A stretch of DNA of 8,998 bases from Clostridia bacterium (lineage in GTDB: Bacteria > Bacillota_A > Clostridia > Oscillospirales > CAG-272), in assembly GCA_017452945.1 (NCBI GenBank), contig JAFTLD010000045.1, positions 1-8,998 on the forward strand, in the 5' to 3' direction. Under the pieces are notes generated by a model, which made no database searches, had not been told where the DNA came from, and saw only the letters and a list, made by a program, of their open reading frames with translations. Positions 1 to 6,182 of the stretch are shown one piece after another; positions within the stretch are counted from its first letter, which is position 1; every line of letters starts with the position of its first letter. Made by a program: the position numbers and the translations under genes.

Positions 1-24
1 ATTTTATTAGCTCGCTAATAAAAT
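1..24. repeat. Perfect 10-bp inverted repeat at window edge
   Basis: ATTTTATTAG at 1-10 and CTAATAAAAT at 15-24 are exact reverse complements around a CTCG loop. There is no T-run directly after it on either visible side. It lies about 22 bp from a minus-strand TTGACA (complement of 47-52). It could therefore be an operator or leader hairpin for a leftward gene outside the window, or the end of a longer structure cut by the window edge. Function is unknown. Confidence 0.5.
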
Positions 25-87
25 CGACCGCACACTTTTGCTTTTTTGTCAACCCCTTTTTCAAAATTTCTTTAACTTTTTTGCAAA

Positions 88-123
88 AAAAGAGCCAAGT
101 CCATTTCTGAACTTGGTTCTTTT
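88..123. terminator. Possible terminator hairpin, either direction
   Basis: AAAAGAGCCAAGT (88-100) pairs with ACTTGGTTCTTTT (111-123) with one G-U pair, leaving a 10-nt loop. The stem is flanked by A's on the left and T's on the right, as in bidirectional intrinsic terminators. A second weaker hairpin with a T5 tail follows at 135-159 (GACA/TGTC and CC/GG). Both may close a gene lying left of the window. The rest of 1-232 holds no convincing ORF on either strand. Confidence 0.5.
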
Positions 124-232
124 CTTAACTTAATGACATTGCCCTCGGGTGTCCTTTTTGCCGGGGATCTCTTGATTAAATCGGGCTGAACGCGCCCAAA
201 TGCAGCAAATCCCGTTCGTATTCGCCCTATGA

Positions 233-261
233 TTGACAAATCACCGCTTTTATGCTATACT
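233..261 (+). promoter_or_regulatory. Consensus vegetative promoter of the SGNH gene
   Basis: TTGACA at 233-238 is followed after exactly 17 bp by TATACT at 256-261, with an extended -10 TG at 253-254. The match to the housekeeping sigma-factor consensus is nearly complete. It lies 32 bp before the SGNH start codon, so the 5' leader is short. Confidence 0.85.
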
Positions 262-293
262 ACCCCTGAAAAGAAAGGCGGTAGAATGAAGAA

Positions 294-890
294 ATGGATT
301 TGAAGAATAAAACAATATTATTTTTGGGCTCCTCTGTTACGTATGGCAGCGCTGCGCAAGGTCGTTCATTTGTTGACATCATGAAAGACGCTTATGGTGC
401 CACTTGCATAAAAGAAGCCGTTTCAGGCACTACGTTGGTCGACTTGGATGAACAATCTTACGTTTCGCGCCTGAAGGCAATAGACAAAGACATAAAGGTA
501 GACTTATTTATTTGTCAGCTTTCTACCAATGACGCAGCAAGAGATCTTGAATTGGATGACATTCAAGATGCTATTTGTTGTATTCTGGACTATGTGGAAA
601 ACACCTTTGGCTGCCCGATCATTTTTTATACAGGCACATATTTCAAAAGCGAAAAGTACGCAAGCATGATCGAGCTTTTGTATGGCTTGAAAGAAGAATA
701 CAGTTTTCATATTCTGGATCTTTATCACGACGAGGATATGCAAAACGTCAGCAAAGAAGATTATGATCGGTATATGAACGATCCCATCCATCCTACTTTT
801 TTAGGATACAAAGAATGGTGGACTCCGAAATTCGTTGACTTTTGCCATCAAATTCTTTCGGGGACACCGATCCCCGCAAAAACTGATTGA
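294..890 (+). CDS. SGNH/GDSL-type hydrolase
   Basis: A 198-residue esterase/lipase-fold protein. Block I is GSSVTYG at residues 12-18, where the usual GDS aspartate is Ser13 and the likely nucleophile is Ser14. The block II glycine is probably Gly45. Block III is LSTND at 76-80 with the oxyanion Asn79. Block V is DPIHPT at 163-168, supplying Asp163 and His166. No signal peptide is present, so it should be cytosolic; the substrate (an acyl or acetyl ester of a sugar or lipid) cannot be told. The length is typical for a single-domain member. A ribosome binding site AAAGGCGG lies near 274-281. An ATG at 286 is better spaced but opens only a 5-codon frame (286-303) overlapping the true start, which might tune initiation. 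The 3' end carries a 6-bp GC hairpin (859-876) without a T-run. The gene is monocistronic or nearly so, as the next promoter overlaps its stop. Confidence 0.88.
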   Translation: MDLKNKTILFLGSSVTYGSAAQGRSFVDIMKDAYGATCIKEAVSGTTLVDLDEQSYVSRLKAIDKDIKVDLFICQLSTNDAARDLELDDIQDAICCILDYVENTFGCPIIFYTGTYFKSEKYASMIELLYGLKEEYSFHILDLYHDEDMQNVSKEDYDRYMNDPIHPTFLGYKEWWTPKFVDFCHQILSGTPIPAKTD

Positions 891-915
891 CACTTTACCT
901 GATGTATGTTATACT
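887..915 (+). promoter_or_regulatory. Consensus promoter of the rtcB unit
   Basis: TTGACA at 887-892, a 17-bp spacer, then TATACT at 910-915 with an extended -10 TG at 907-908. It has the same architecture as the promoter at 233-261. The -35 box overlaps the TGA stop of the SGNH gene (888-890), so the two genes are transcribed separately at least in part. Confidence 0.85.
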
Positions 916-957
916 GAAGTATCATAAAATATAAATCAAGAAAAGGAGCTGATTATT

Positions 958-1071
958 ATGTCTGCAACCGTATATTTTACAATCACACAAAAAACAAAAC
1001 TAAATATGGATAGGAGATATAATGATCAAACTACAAGGAAAAAGAAACTCCGCAATCGTTTTTGCCGATAA
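958..1071 (+). CDS. Small ORF overlapping the rtcB start
   Basis: ATG at 958 has a strong AAAAGGAG site at 941-948 and opens a 37-residue frame beginning MSATVYFTITQKTKLN and ending in TAA at 1069-1071. The second half is Lys/Arg-rich. It overlaps the first 50 bases of rtcB in another frame, and the rtcB ribosome binding site (AGGAG, 1012-1016) lies inside it. It could be a leader peptide giving translational coupling to rtcB, or the remnant of a lost gene. Its codons past 1022 are constrained by rtcB, so the sequence says little about function. No family is recognised. Confidence 0.4.
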   Translation: MSATVYFTITQKTKLNMDRRYNDQTTRKKKLRNRFCR

Positions 1072-2194
1072 GCTCGACAAACCTACCAAAACGCAGATAT
1101 CCGAGCTGTTGCGCGAGGAAGCGTATGCGGACAGTAAAATTCGCATCATGCCCGATACACATTCGGGAAAGAACGTTGCCGTCGGCACGACCATGACCGT
1201 CAAAAACAGAATTGCGCCCTCTCTTGTGGGCGTGGATATCGGATGCGGCATGGAAGTTGTATTTTTGAAAGAGCACGAGCTGGATCCCCAAAAGCTGGAC
1301 GAGGTCATACATTCCCTTGTTCCCTGTGGCACCAAAATACACGATATTCCGCAGGCTTCATTTGATCTTGATGCCTTGCGTTGCAAGGGCAGCGTCAATT
1401 CGGAGCGGGCACTGAGAAGCATTGGAACGCTTGGGGGCGGAAACCACTTCATAGAGGTGGATCGGAAAGAGGACGGCGGGCTTGTGCTTGTCATCCATTC
1501 CGGTTCGCGGCAGCTTGGCAGCGACGTTGCAACTTATTACCAAGATCAGGCATACCGATACCAATGCAAAAAGCAGAGAAAACGAGCGCGTCAGAGCTAT
1601 TACGATGACGTGGACGCAGGCATGTTTCGGGGCAAAAAATCAAGCCAAGGCACCGTGAACGTAAAGCGGGAAACCGCGATACTTGAAGGCAGCTTACTGG
1701 AGGACTACCTGCACGATCTTGACGTGGTGGTTGCCTTTGCCGATCTGAACAGACGCACGATTGCAAAGCTGATCTGTGAAAATATGGGACTGACCGTAGC
1801 GGATCGTTTCGCATGCATTCACAACTATATTGATACCGAATATATGATCCTGCGCAAGGGGGCGATTTCGGCTCGTCTTGGCGAACGCGTGATCATTCCC
1901 CTCAACATGCGGGACGGTGCAATACTGGGAACGGGAAAAGGAAATCCCGACTGGAATTTCTCGGCTCCCCACGGAGCAGGTCGCGCCTGCAGTCGAACGG
2001 ATGCCAAATATGCATTTACCGTTGAGGAATTCAAGCGGGAGATGGAAGGCATCTATACCACGACCGCTCAAGAAGGCTCACTTGACGAATGTCCCATGGC
2101 CTATAAAGCCCCTTCTCGGATAATTGAATTCATAGGCGAGACGGTATCGGATTACCAGATCATCAAACCGATATATAACTTCAAATCCTGTTGA
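1022..2194 (+). CDS. rtcB: RtcB-family RNA-splicing ligase
   Basis: A 390-residue protein with the full RtcB signature set. RtcB enzymes join 2',3'-cyclic phosphate (or 3'-phosphate) RNA ends to 5'-OH ends, using GTP and Mn2+ through a histidine-GMP intermediate. Visible motifs are MPDTHSGKNVAVG (43-55), VGVDIGCGM (69-77, metal ligands Asp72 and Cys75), GTLGGGNHFIE (135-145, His142), VIHSGSRQLG (157-166, His159), a CIHNYID motif, ILRKGA, and SAPHGAGR with the guanylated histidine at His317. It is slightly shorter than E. coli RtcB and belongs to the short bacterial RtcB-like group, whose substrates are poorly known. The ribosome binding site AGGAG (1012-1016) sits 5 nt before ATG. It ends TGA followed at once by TAA. 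No archease gene is seen nearby. A small frameshifted gene follows after 30 bp and is probably cotranscribed. Confidence 0.95.
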   Translation: MIKLQGKRNSAIVFADKLDKPTKTQISELLREEAYADSKIRIMPDTHSGKNVAVGTTMTVKNRIAPSLVGVDIGCGMEVVFLKEHELDPQKLDEVIHSLVPCGTKIHDIPQASFDLDALRCKGSVNSERALRSIGTLGGGNHFIEVDRKEDGGLVLVIHSGSRQLGSDVATYYQDQAYRYQCKKQRKRARQSYYDDVDAGMFRGKKSSQGTVNVKRETAILEGSLLEDYLHDLDVVVAFADLNRRTIAKLICENMGLTVADRFACIHNYIDTEYMILRKGAISARLGERVIIPLNMRDGAILGTGKGNPDWNFSAPHGAGRACSRTDAKYAFTVEEFKREMEGIYTTTAQEGSLDECPMAYKAPSRIIEFIGETVSDYQIIKPIYNFKSC

Positions 2195-2224
2195 TAAAAA
2201 TAGCATATATTTCAGGAGGTAATT

Positions 2225-2502
2225 ATGGCAATGGAATCTGTTCTGCATGATGTTTCTCAACGCAATGGTGAGATATGCATCTCTTATTACTGCGTTGAAA
2301 TGCCTGAATTTATTTTTTCATATTCATTTGATGCGGAAAATTCAGATAAGCTTATCAATCAATTGCAAAAAAAAAACAACAAGGCTCGCTTTGGGATATG
2401 ATTGAAGCAGGATTTGGGAAAGACTTCCATGTTCGTGCATTTATGAAGTTTTGCAAAGCTCATGATATCCAATACGAAGGTTCCGAAGAATTGATAATAT
2501 AA
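2225..2502 (+). CDS. Small unknown gene split at an A10 run
   Basis: ATG at 2225 follows an excellent AGGAGGT site (2214-2220), 30 bp after rtcB. The zero frame stops after 58 residues at TGA 2399-2401, just past ten A's (2367-2376). Shifting by -1 in that run gives a continuous 92-residue protein ending at TAA 2500-2502, with a sensible tail (LWDMIEAGFGKDFH, then FCKAHDIQYEG). In the zero frame the run reads A AAA AAC, a canonical -1 slippery heptamer at 2371-2377. The tail can also start alone at ATG 2398, which overlaps the TGA as ATGA. Options are programmed frameshifting or transcript slippage, translational coupling of two peptides, a recent pseudogene, or a homopolymer sequencing error. 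I do not recognise the family. The sequence looks soluble and acidic, with no membrane segment. Its place suggests a role linked to rtcB, but that is inference only. Confidence 0.6.
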
Positions 2503-2562
2503 AGAAAAATGCCAAAATAACAGACCAAATGTGTGCAACAGCAGCAGAAAGGTGACGGAAAG

Positions 2563-3120
2563 ATGCGCAGAAAAAGTGACAAAGAGATCAAAAAAGAAAA
2601 TGCCATGCTTTTAGTTGTGGGCATACTCTGCATACTTGTCGGGCTCTTTATGCTTACGCTGCCGCTGATGCACGCGACCTCCTATCAAGAGCTTACCGAA
2701 GCCCAAGTCACCATCAAGAAATTTGATCGTCATTACGGTGGTGGGAAGTTTGCTTCTTACGATTATATCGTCACAGAGGACGGTGACGTGTTCAACGTCA
2801 CGGGAGAATACAGCCGCGCAGAGCTTGAAGGGCTGCTGTCCCCCGGCACGGCTGTGACCATCAAATACAGCACAAACCGCATTTTGCCGTTCAAGCAATA
2901 CGCCGAGGAAATGACGGTGGACGGGCTGACGGTAGTTGCGTACAACAATCACAAGCCAATTGATTGGACAGGTTCCGTCATTTTCTGCATCATCTTTTGC
3001 CTGTTGGGCGTGGCGCAGATCATCGGATACTGTTTGCTTATCCGCAGAAATCGCAAAATGCAGGAAAAGAGAGATGCACGAATCATTAGAAAATACGGAA
3101 AGACAGACAAAGGAGGTTAA
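2563..3120 (+). CDS. DUF3592-like two-helix membrane protein
   Basis: I chose ATG 2563 because AAAGGTG (2548-2554) sits 8 nt before it; an in-frame GTG at 2533 would add ten Gln/Lys-rich residues without a good site. The 185-residue product has a short basic N-terminus, a transmembrane helix at about 14-37, a ~98-residue beta-rich segment and a second helix at about 136-160, then a strongly basic tail. The middle segment (TEAQVTIKKFDRHYGGGKF, a Y-IVTEDGDVFNV stretch and SPGTAVTIKY) has the pattern of DUF3592 proteins, in which two helices flank a small beta domain carrying a conserved G-x-V-x-I/V-x-Y strand. Function is unknown in the family. The downstream gene starts two bases after this stop, and its ribosome binding site lies inside this gene's last codons, so the two are translationally linked. 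Confidence 0.75.
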   Translation: MRRKSDKEIKKENAMLLVVGILCILVGLFMLTLPLMHATSYQELTEAQVTIKKFDRHYGGGKFASYDYIVTEDGDVFNVTGEYSRAELEGLLSPGTAVTIKYSTNRILPFKQYAEEMTVDGLTVVAYNNHKPIDWTGSVIFCIIFCLLGVAQIIGYCLLIRRNRKMQEKRDARIIRKYGKTDKGG

Positions 3121-3121
3121 C

Positions 3122-3622
3122 ATGGGCATTTATCAAAACGACGAGAAATATCTGCAAATGTCTGCTGAGCAATTAGCCGCGCTGCCCGATGAAGAATTCT
3201 TCTGGGCTATTATGATCAGAACCGAGCGCCGCGTAGACGGCTTTGAGGATTGGGCAGAGGGTGTGAACGCGCTCAACCCCTATCAAAAGGTATTTTACTC
3301 GGTAAACTGGCTGGATACCGAGGTCAACAACGGAGGGCTTTGCCAGTTCTTTATCAACTCCAGCCGTATGGTTGCACCACTTATGAGCGAATATCTGGGA
3401 ACCGTTGGCGCAAATCAACACCAAAAGCTGTTTGACGAATTCATTGAAACAAACGACATCGATCTCGCAGACCTTTCTTCCTTTGATTCTGAAGATTGGG
3501 AAGAGGTTGACGCGCAATACGACAGATACCCATTTGACGATTTTGACGACGCGTATTACGACATGGAACCGCTGGAGACCTATCTTACCAAATACGCAAG
3601 AGAAAATTTGGCGCAGTTCTGA
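3122..3622 (+). CDS. DMP19 / DUF4375 family protein
   Basis: ATG 3122 has AGGAGG at 3111-3116. The same frame is open further upstream, but that part is a shadow of the membrane gene. The 166-residue acidic, soluble protein carries the family hallmark EVNNGGLCQFFINSS at 67-81 and a C-terminal acidic motif YPFDDFDDAYYD at 136-147. The family name comes from the Neisseria DNA-mimic protein DMP19, which binds a transcriptional regulator. Most members are unstudied, and many sit beside toxin/immunity or membrane genes, so DNA mimicry should not be assumed here. It pairs with the preceding DUF3592-like gene. A 12-bp inverted repeat begins 8 bp after the stop. Confidence 0.85.
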   Translation: MGIYQNDEKYLQMSAEQLAALPDEEFFWAIMIRTERRVDGFEDWAEGVNALNPYQKVFYSVNWLDTEVNNGGLCQFFINSSRMVAPLMSEYLGTVGANQHQKLFDEFIETNDIDLADLSSFDSEDWEEVDAQYDRYPFDDFDDAYYDMEPLETYLTKYARENLAQF

Positions 3623-3624
3623 CC

Positions 3625-3915
3625 TTGGAAGCCGTATGTAGTTTGTACCGGGCAAGGAGGAGTACCTACATACGGCTGATCTCTGCCGATTCTCGCGAGT
3701 ACAATAATGAAAATTCCTATTTTATAATCTTTCAAAACGTATCAAAAATCAAGCTGTCCGAAATATCCTACCCTTTCCAAATTTGCGGATTTGAGATATT
3801 GGATTACAGCTCTCGCGGTTATCAAAACGATTCCCGTTTTTTTGTGAATGACTACGAAGACGGAAAGCTCTCGTTTTACTGCGAGGATTTCGAAATTTTA
3901 CCTGCAAACAGATAA
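3625..3915 (+). CDS. Small unknown protein with unclear start
   Basis: The reading frame is open to TAA 3913-3915 and encodes a compact protein core, from about IRLISADSREYNNENSYF to FYCEDFEIL, with alternating hydrophobic residues and the motif GFEILDYSSRGYQNDSRFFVNDYEDG. This looks like a real domain of roughly 80 residues, but I cannot name the family. The 5' end is the problem. TTG 3625 and TTG 3643 lack ribosome binding sites, while the excellent AAGGAGG (3654-3660) is followed 9 nt later by ATA (3670), not ATG. Starting at 3670 would give 81 residues. So the start is ATA, a weak TTG, or a former ATG lost by a single change. The gene could be intact but poorly translated, or a young pseudogene. 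Confidence 0.55.
   Translation: MEAVCSLYRARRSTYIRLISADSREYNNENSYFIIFQNVSKIKLSEISYPFQICGFEILDYSSRGYQNDSRFFVNDYEDGKLSFYCEDFEILPANR
3630..3677. repeat. 12-bp perfect inverted repeat with SD in loop
   Basis: AGCCGTATGTAG (3630-3641) and CTACATACGGCT (3666-3677) are exact reverse complements. An inner GTAC/GTAC pair (3645-3648 with 3662-3665) can extend the stem past a TTT bulge. The remaining loop, 3649-3661, displays AAGGAGG (3654-3660). No T-run follows, so it does not look like an intrinsic terminator. It sits between the DMP19 gene and the next small ORF and could control that ORF's translation or protect the upstream mRNA end. Confidence 0.7.
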
Positions 3916-3967
3916 AATCGCAGCGTCTGTTTGGCGATCACACCCTGACTTCACGGAGGAACGTACC

Positions 3968-5118
3968 ATGAAATTGATCCGCCCCATCACACTTCTGCTT
4001 TTGTGTACCCTTATGCTTATGTCCACAGCCTGCACGCAAGGCCCTGAATCCGAGCAGTCCACCACAGACCCTGCGCAAACGATCACAAATCCCCAAGAGC
4101 AAACGACAGAAGCGCAAACAACCGCTGAACAAACCACGCAAGGAGAGCAGGAGACCATGTCCGAATTTGTTATGAAAGATATCCGGAATCCTATCGCGCC
4201 CACAGGTGCTGACCCCTGGGTGATCCGTCACGGTGACAAATATTACTATTGCTATGCAAGCTACGTCTGGTTTTATGGCGGCGTTGCGGTTGCTGAGCTG
4301 GATTCTCCGGATCAGCTGGGCAGCGTTGAAGGAAAGCAGGTGTATACCGCTCCCACCGAAGACACCACCTATTCCTTTGAATATTGGGCACCTGAGCTGC
4401 ACTATTTGAACGGTGAGTGGTACATTTACGTAGCAGCAGACGACGGACAAAACGAAAACCACCGCATGTGCGTACTCAAGGGCACGTCGCAAGACCCCAC
4501 AGATCCCTTCGAGTTTGTCGGAGTGATCACCGATCCGTCAGACAAGTGGGCAATCGACGGCACGGTCATGCAGCTGAACGGTGAGCTCTACTTTATCTGG
4601 TCCGGCTGGGAGGGCGACGTCAACGTGGCACAGAACATTTACATTGCGCACATGAGCGACCCTTGCACCATTGATTCCGAGCGCGTTTGCCTGTCCACGC
4701 CCAAATATTCATGGGAAAAGAAAGGTGAGCCGTACGTCAACGAGGGACCTGCCGTGCTGCAGCACGAGGGCAAGACCTTTGTAGCGTACTCCGCCTCGGG
4801 CAGCTGGACCGACGACTATTGTCTGGGACTTCTGACGCTGACGGGAGAGGATCCCTTGAATCCGGAGCATTGGGAGAAATCCACCACCCCCGTTTTCAAA
4901 AAGCGCACAGGTGTTGCGTACGGCCCGGACACAACTCCTTTACAACCGCTGCAGACGGCAGCGTTTGGATGGTATATCACGCCAATCTCCAATCGGGCAC
5001 AGGCTGGGAAGGCCGCTCGGTATGGCTCGCTCCCGTCACCTTTGACCAAGACGGCAACCCGCAATTCGGTAAGCCCGAAACGTCGGTGCAGTTCCCTGTC
5101 AAAGAAGAGGCGCAGTAA
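3968..5118 (+). CDS. GH43 family glycosidase lipoprotein, frameshifted
   Basis: ATG 3968 follows GGAGGA. Residues 1-22 form a signal peptide ending STAC with Cys22 as probable lipidated residue (position -3 is Ser, so the lipobox is imperfect). Next is a Thr/Gln/Glu-rich linker to about residue 63, then a five-bladed beta-propeller. GH43 catalytic residues are visible: Asp82 (GADPW, base), Asp197 (WAIDGTV, pKa modulator) and Glu259 (VNEGPAV, acid). Such enzymes release arabinose or xylose from plant polysaccharides outside the cell. At 4924-4926 the run CCC should be CCCC. The present frame turns the conserved GPGHNSF metal-site histidine motif into nonsense and runs on to 5209. The next frame from 4927 continues correctly (GHNSFTT, WMVYHANLQ, VWLAPVTFDQDG) to TAA 5116-5118. 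Repaired length is 383 residues, normal for the family. Natural mutation or sequence error are both possible. Confidence 0.88.
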
Positions 5119-5210
5119 AGTATTTTTTCAAAAATGCGAATTTTTCACCGCTGCAATTGTTATATATAACGTAACGCACACAGAACAACAAACAAAAGCG
5201 GAGAAATGAT

Positions 5211-5528
5211 ATGAAGGACTATCTGAATTTGGAAAACGTCCCGAGCGCCAACGAAGCCAAGAGAAGCGACTCACCCCAAACCAATAAGACACCGATGGCA
5301 TTCACCATCATTTTCTGAACGCTGGTCGGTGCACTTGTGCTGTATTTTCTGTTTATGCTGCTCGTACCGCCCATGCCGATTATGAATCTTCGCATGCTGC
5401 TTGTTCCCAATTACACGATTGTTATGTATCAGGACACTCACAGCGGAACGATCAAACAAAGAAACATGAGTGATTTGCATCAGCAAACATCACTCAGGAT
5501 AAGCAGGGTGCGACAGAGCAAGTTATGA
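5211..5528 (+). pseudogene. Small membrane protein with in-frame TGA
   Basis: ATG 5211 has a modest GCGGAGA site at about 5199-5204. The frame encodes a 35-residue hydrophilic N-terminus (MKDYLNLENVPSANEAKRSD, then SPQTNKT), hits TGA at 5316-5318, and stays open to TGA 5526-5528. The stop falls at the start of a hydrophobic helix: MAFTIIF, stop, then TLVGALVLYFLFMLLVPP. A Trp (TGG) there would restore a 105-residue single-helix protein with cytoplasmic N-terminus. Other genes here end in TGA and use TGG for Trp, so recoding of the whole genome is unlikely. I see no SECIS-like hairpin directly after the codon. The likeliest reading is a nonsense mutation; readthrough is the alternative. No family is recognised. 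A terminator begins 8 bp after the last stop, supporting a former functional gene. Confidence 0.5.
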
Positions 5529-5535
5529 TACCGGA

Positions 5536-5582
5536 GACGGCCCCATGTGCCGCGAAAGCAACACAGGGGGCGTCCTTTTTTT
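5536..5582 (+). terminator. Intrinsic terminator
   Basis: GACG (5536-5539) pairs with CGTC (5571-5574). Four C's then pair with four of the G's in the run just before that right arm, with one G-G mismatch. TGTG pairs with CACA near the loop after a bulged A. A T7 run at 5576-5582 follows at once. It closes the block that starts near 2533. Confidence 0.85.
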
Positions 5583-5657
5583 GTTAATGGGGACTGACGT
5601 TCTTCGTCAATCCGCCCCGCATTGACAATTCTCTTTTTTCGATTTAATAATTCTTAA

Positions 5658-5744
5658 TCTCTTCCTTCTCCTTTTTGTGCTATAATGAAATTGCGGAAAA
5701 TTTTCCAACTTTTTTCAAAAAGATTGAACTTTTTGGATTTTTTT
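5658..5744 (+). promoter_or_regulatory. Promoter and leader of the membrane/TPR cluster
   Basis: TATAAT at 5681-5686 with an extended TG at 5678-5679 is the best -10 in the 262-bp gap; the -35 region at 5658-5663 is poor. A TTGACA at 5622-5627 has only TAATAA at the proper distance. The ~100-nt leader contains a palindrome GGAAAATTTTCC and a hairpin CAAAAAG (5716-5722) / CTTTTTG (5729-5735), followed by a T7 run (5738-5744). That AU-rich hairpin could be a weak attenuator. The gap also holds a TGACG/CGTCA hairpin (5595-5609) and no gene. Confidence 0.55.
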
Positions 5745-5790
5745 GCGTCTATATAAGTGAAGAAGCAATTCACCGAAAGGAGTACGTCAT

Positions 5791-6144
5791 ATGAAGCATA
5801 TAAAAAAATTCACCGCAGCTTCGGGTTGCGGCTTTTTGGCACACGCAGGCTACATCGCACTTACCGCGTTGCTCTTTTGGATCACGGGCCTGCTTGAGAT
5901 TCCCTGTAATCGGGATGGCCTTTACGTGGTGTTTTTCTTGGTTTCGGTCCTTATGTTATTGTTGCATCCACTGTTTTCCTACGGATTCAGCATAGCAAGC
6001 ATTATCTGCTCGTCAATCGCATTGCGCAAAGGAGAAAGAAAAGCAATCAATATCCCGCTGATCGTACTGTGTGCATTAATCATTCTTGCCACAACAGCTG
6101 CTCACGCATGGTTCTGGTGGTTCTGCATTCTCAACGGTGCGTAA
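5791..6144 (+). CDS. Small multi-helix membrane protein, copy A
   Basis: A 117-residue hydrophobic protein starting at ATG 5791 after AAAGGAG (5776-5782). Hydrophobic segments lie at about 17-37, 44-60, 61-78 and 86-113, with a short basic loop RKGERKA at 79-85, so three or four helices. It resembles the product at 7881-8243 in layout and motif order: a basic MK--K-F start, a His-Gly/Ala-Tyr motif in the first helix (AHAGY here, THGAY there), a proline in the second hydrophobic block, then G-F-I-S/A and a charged K/R loop. I take them as distant paralogs flanking the TPR gene. Function and family are unknown. The next gene follows after 38 bp with its own ribosome binding site, so the two are probably cotranscribed. 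Confidence 0.75.
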   Translation: MKHIKKFTAASGCGFLAHAGYIALTALLFWITGLLEIPCNRDGLYVVFFLVSVLMLLLHPLFSYGFSIASIICSSIALRKGERKAINIPLIVLCALIILATTAAHAWFWWFCILNGA

Positions 6145-6182
6145 ATCATCTCTGATTCTATTACTCAAAGGAGTTCCCCGAT

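Noticed and set aside
1000..1494. Long minus-strand ORF opposite rtcB
   Set aside because: It is antisense to a fully conserved RtcB coding region, has Ser/Pro-rich low-information sequence and lacks a ribosome binding site, so it is a shadow frame.
2936..3121. N-terminal extension of the DMP19 gene to 2936
   Set aside because: It lies wholly inside the DUF3592-like gene in another frame, and the AGGAGG at 3111-3116 fixes the start at 3122.
3848..3967. N-terminal extension of the GH43 gene to 3848
   Set aside because: The extension overlaps the preceding ORF and lacks a ribosome binding site. The ATG at 3968 starts a clear signal peptide after GGAGGA.
5316..5350. Selenocysteine insertion at the TGA
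   Set aside because: No bacterial SECIS-like hairpin with a suitable loop follows the codon, and a selenocysteine in a membrane helix of an unknown protein has no support.
5725..5755. Second promoter TTGAAC/TATATA closer to copy A
   Set aside because: The spacing is 19-20 bp and both boxes are weak. The TTGAAC is better explained as the loop of the leader hairpin.
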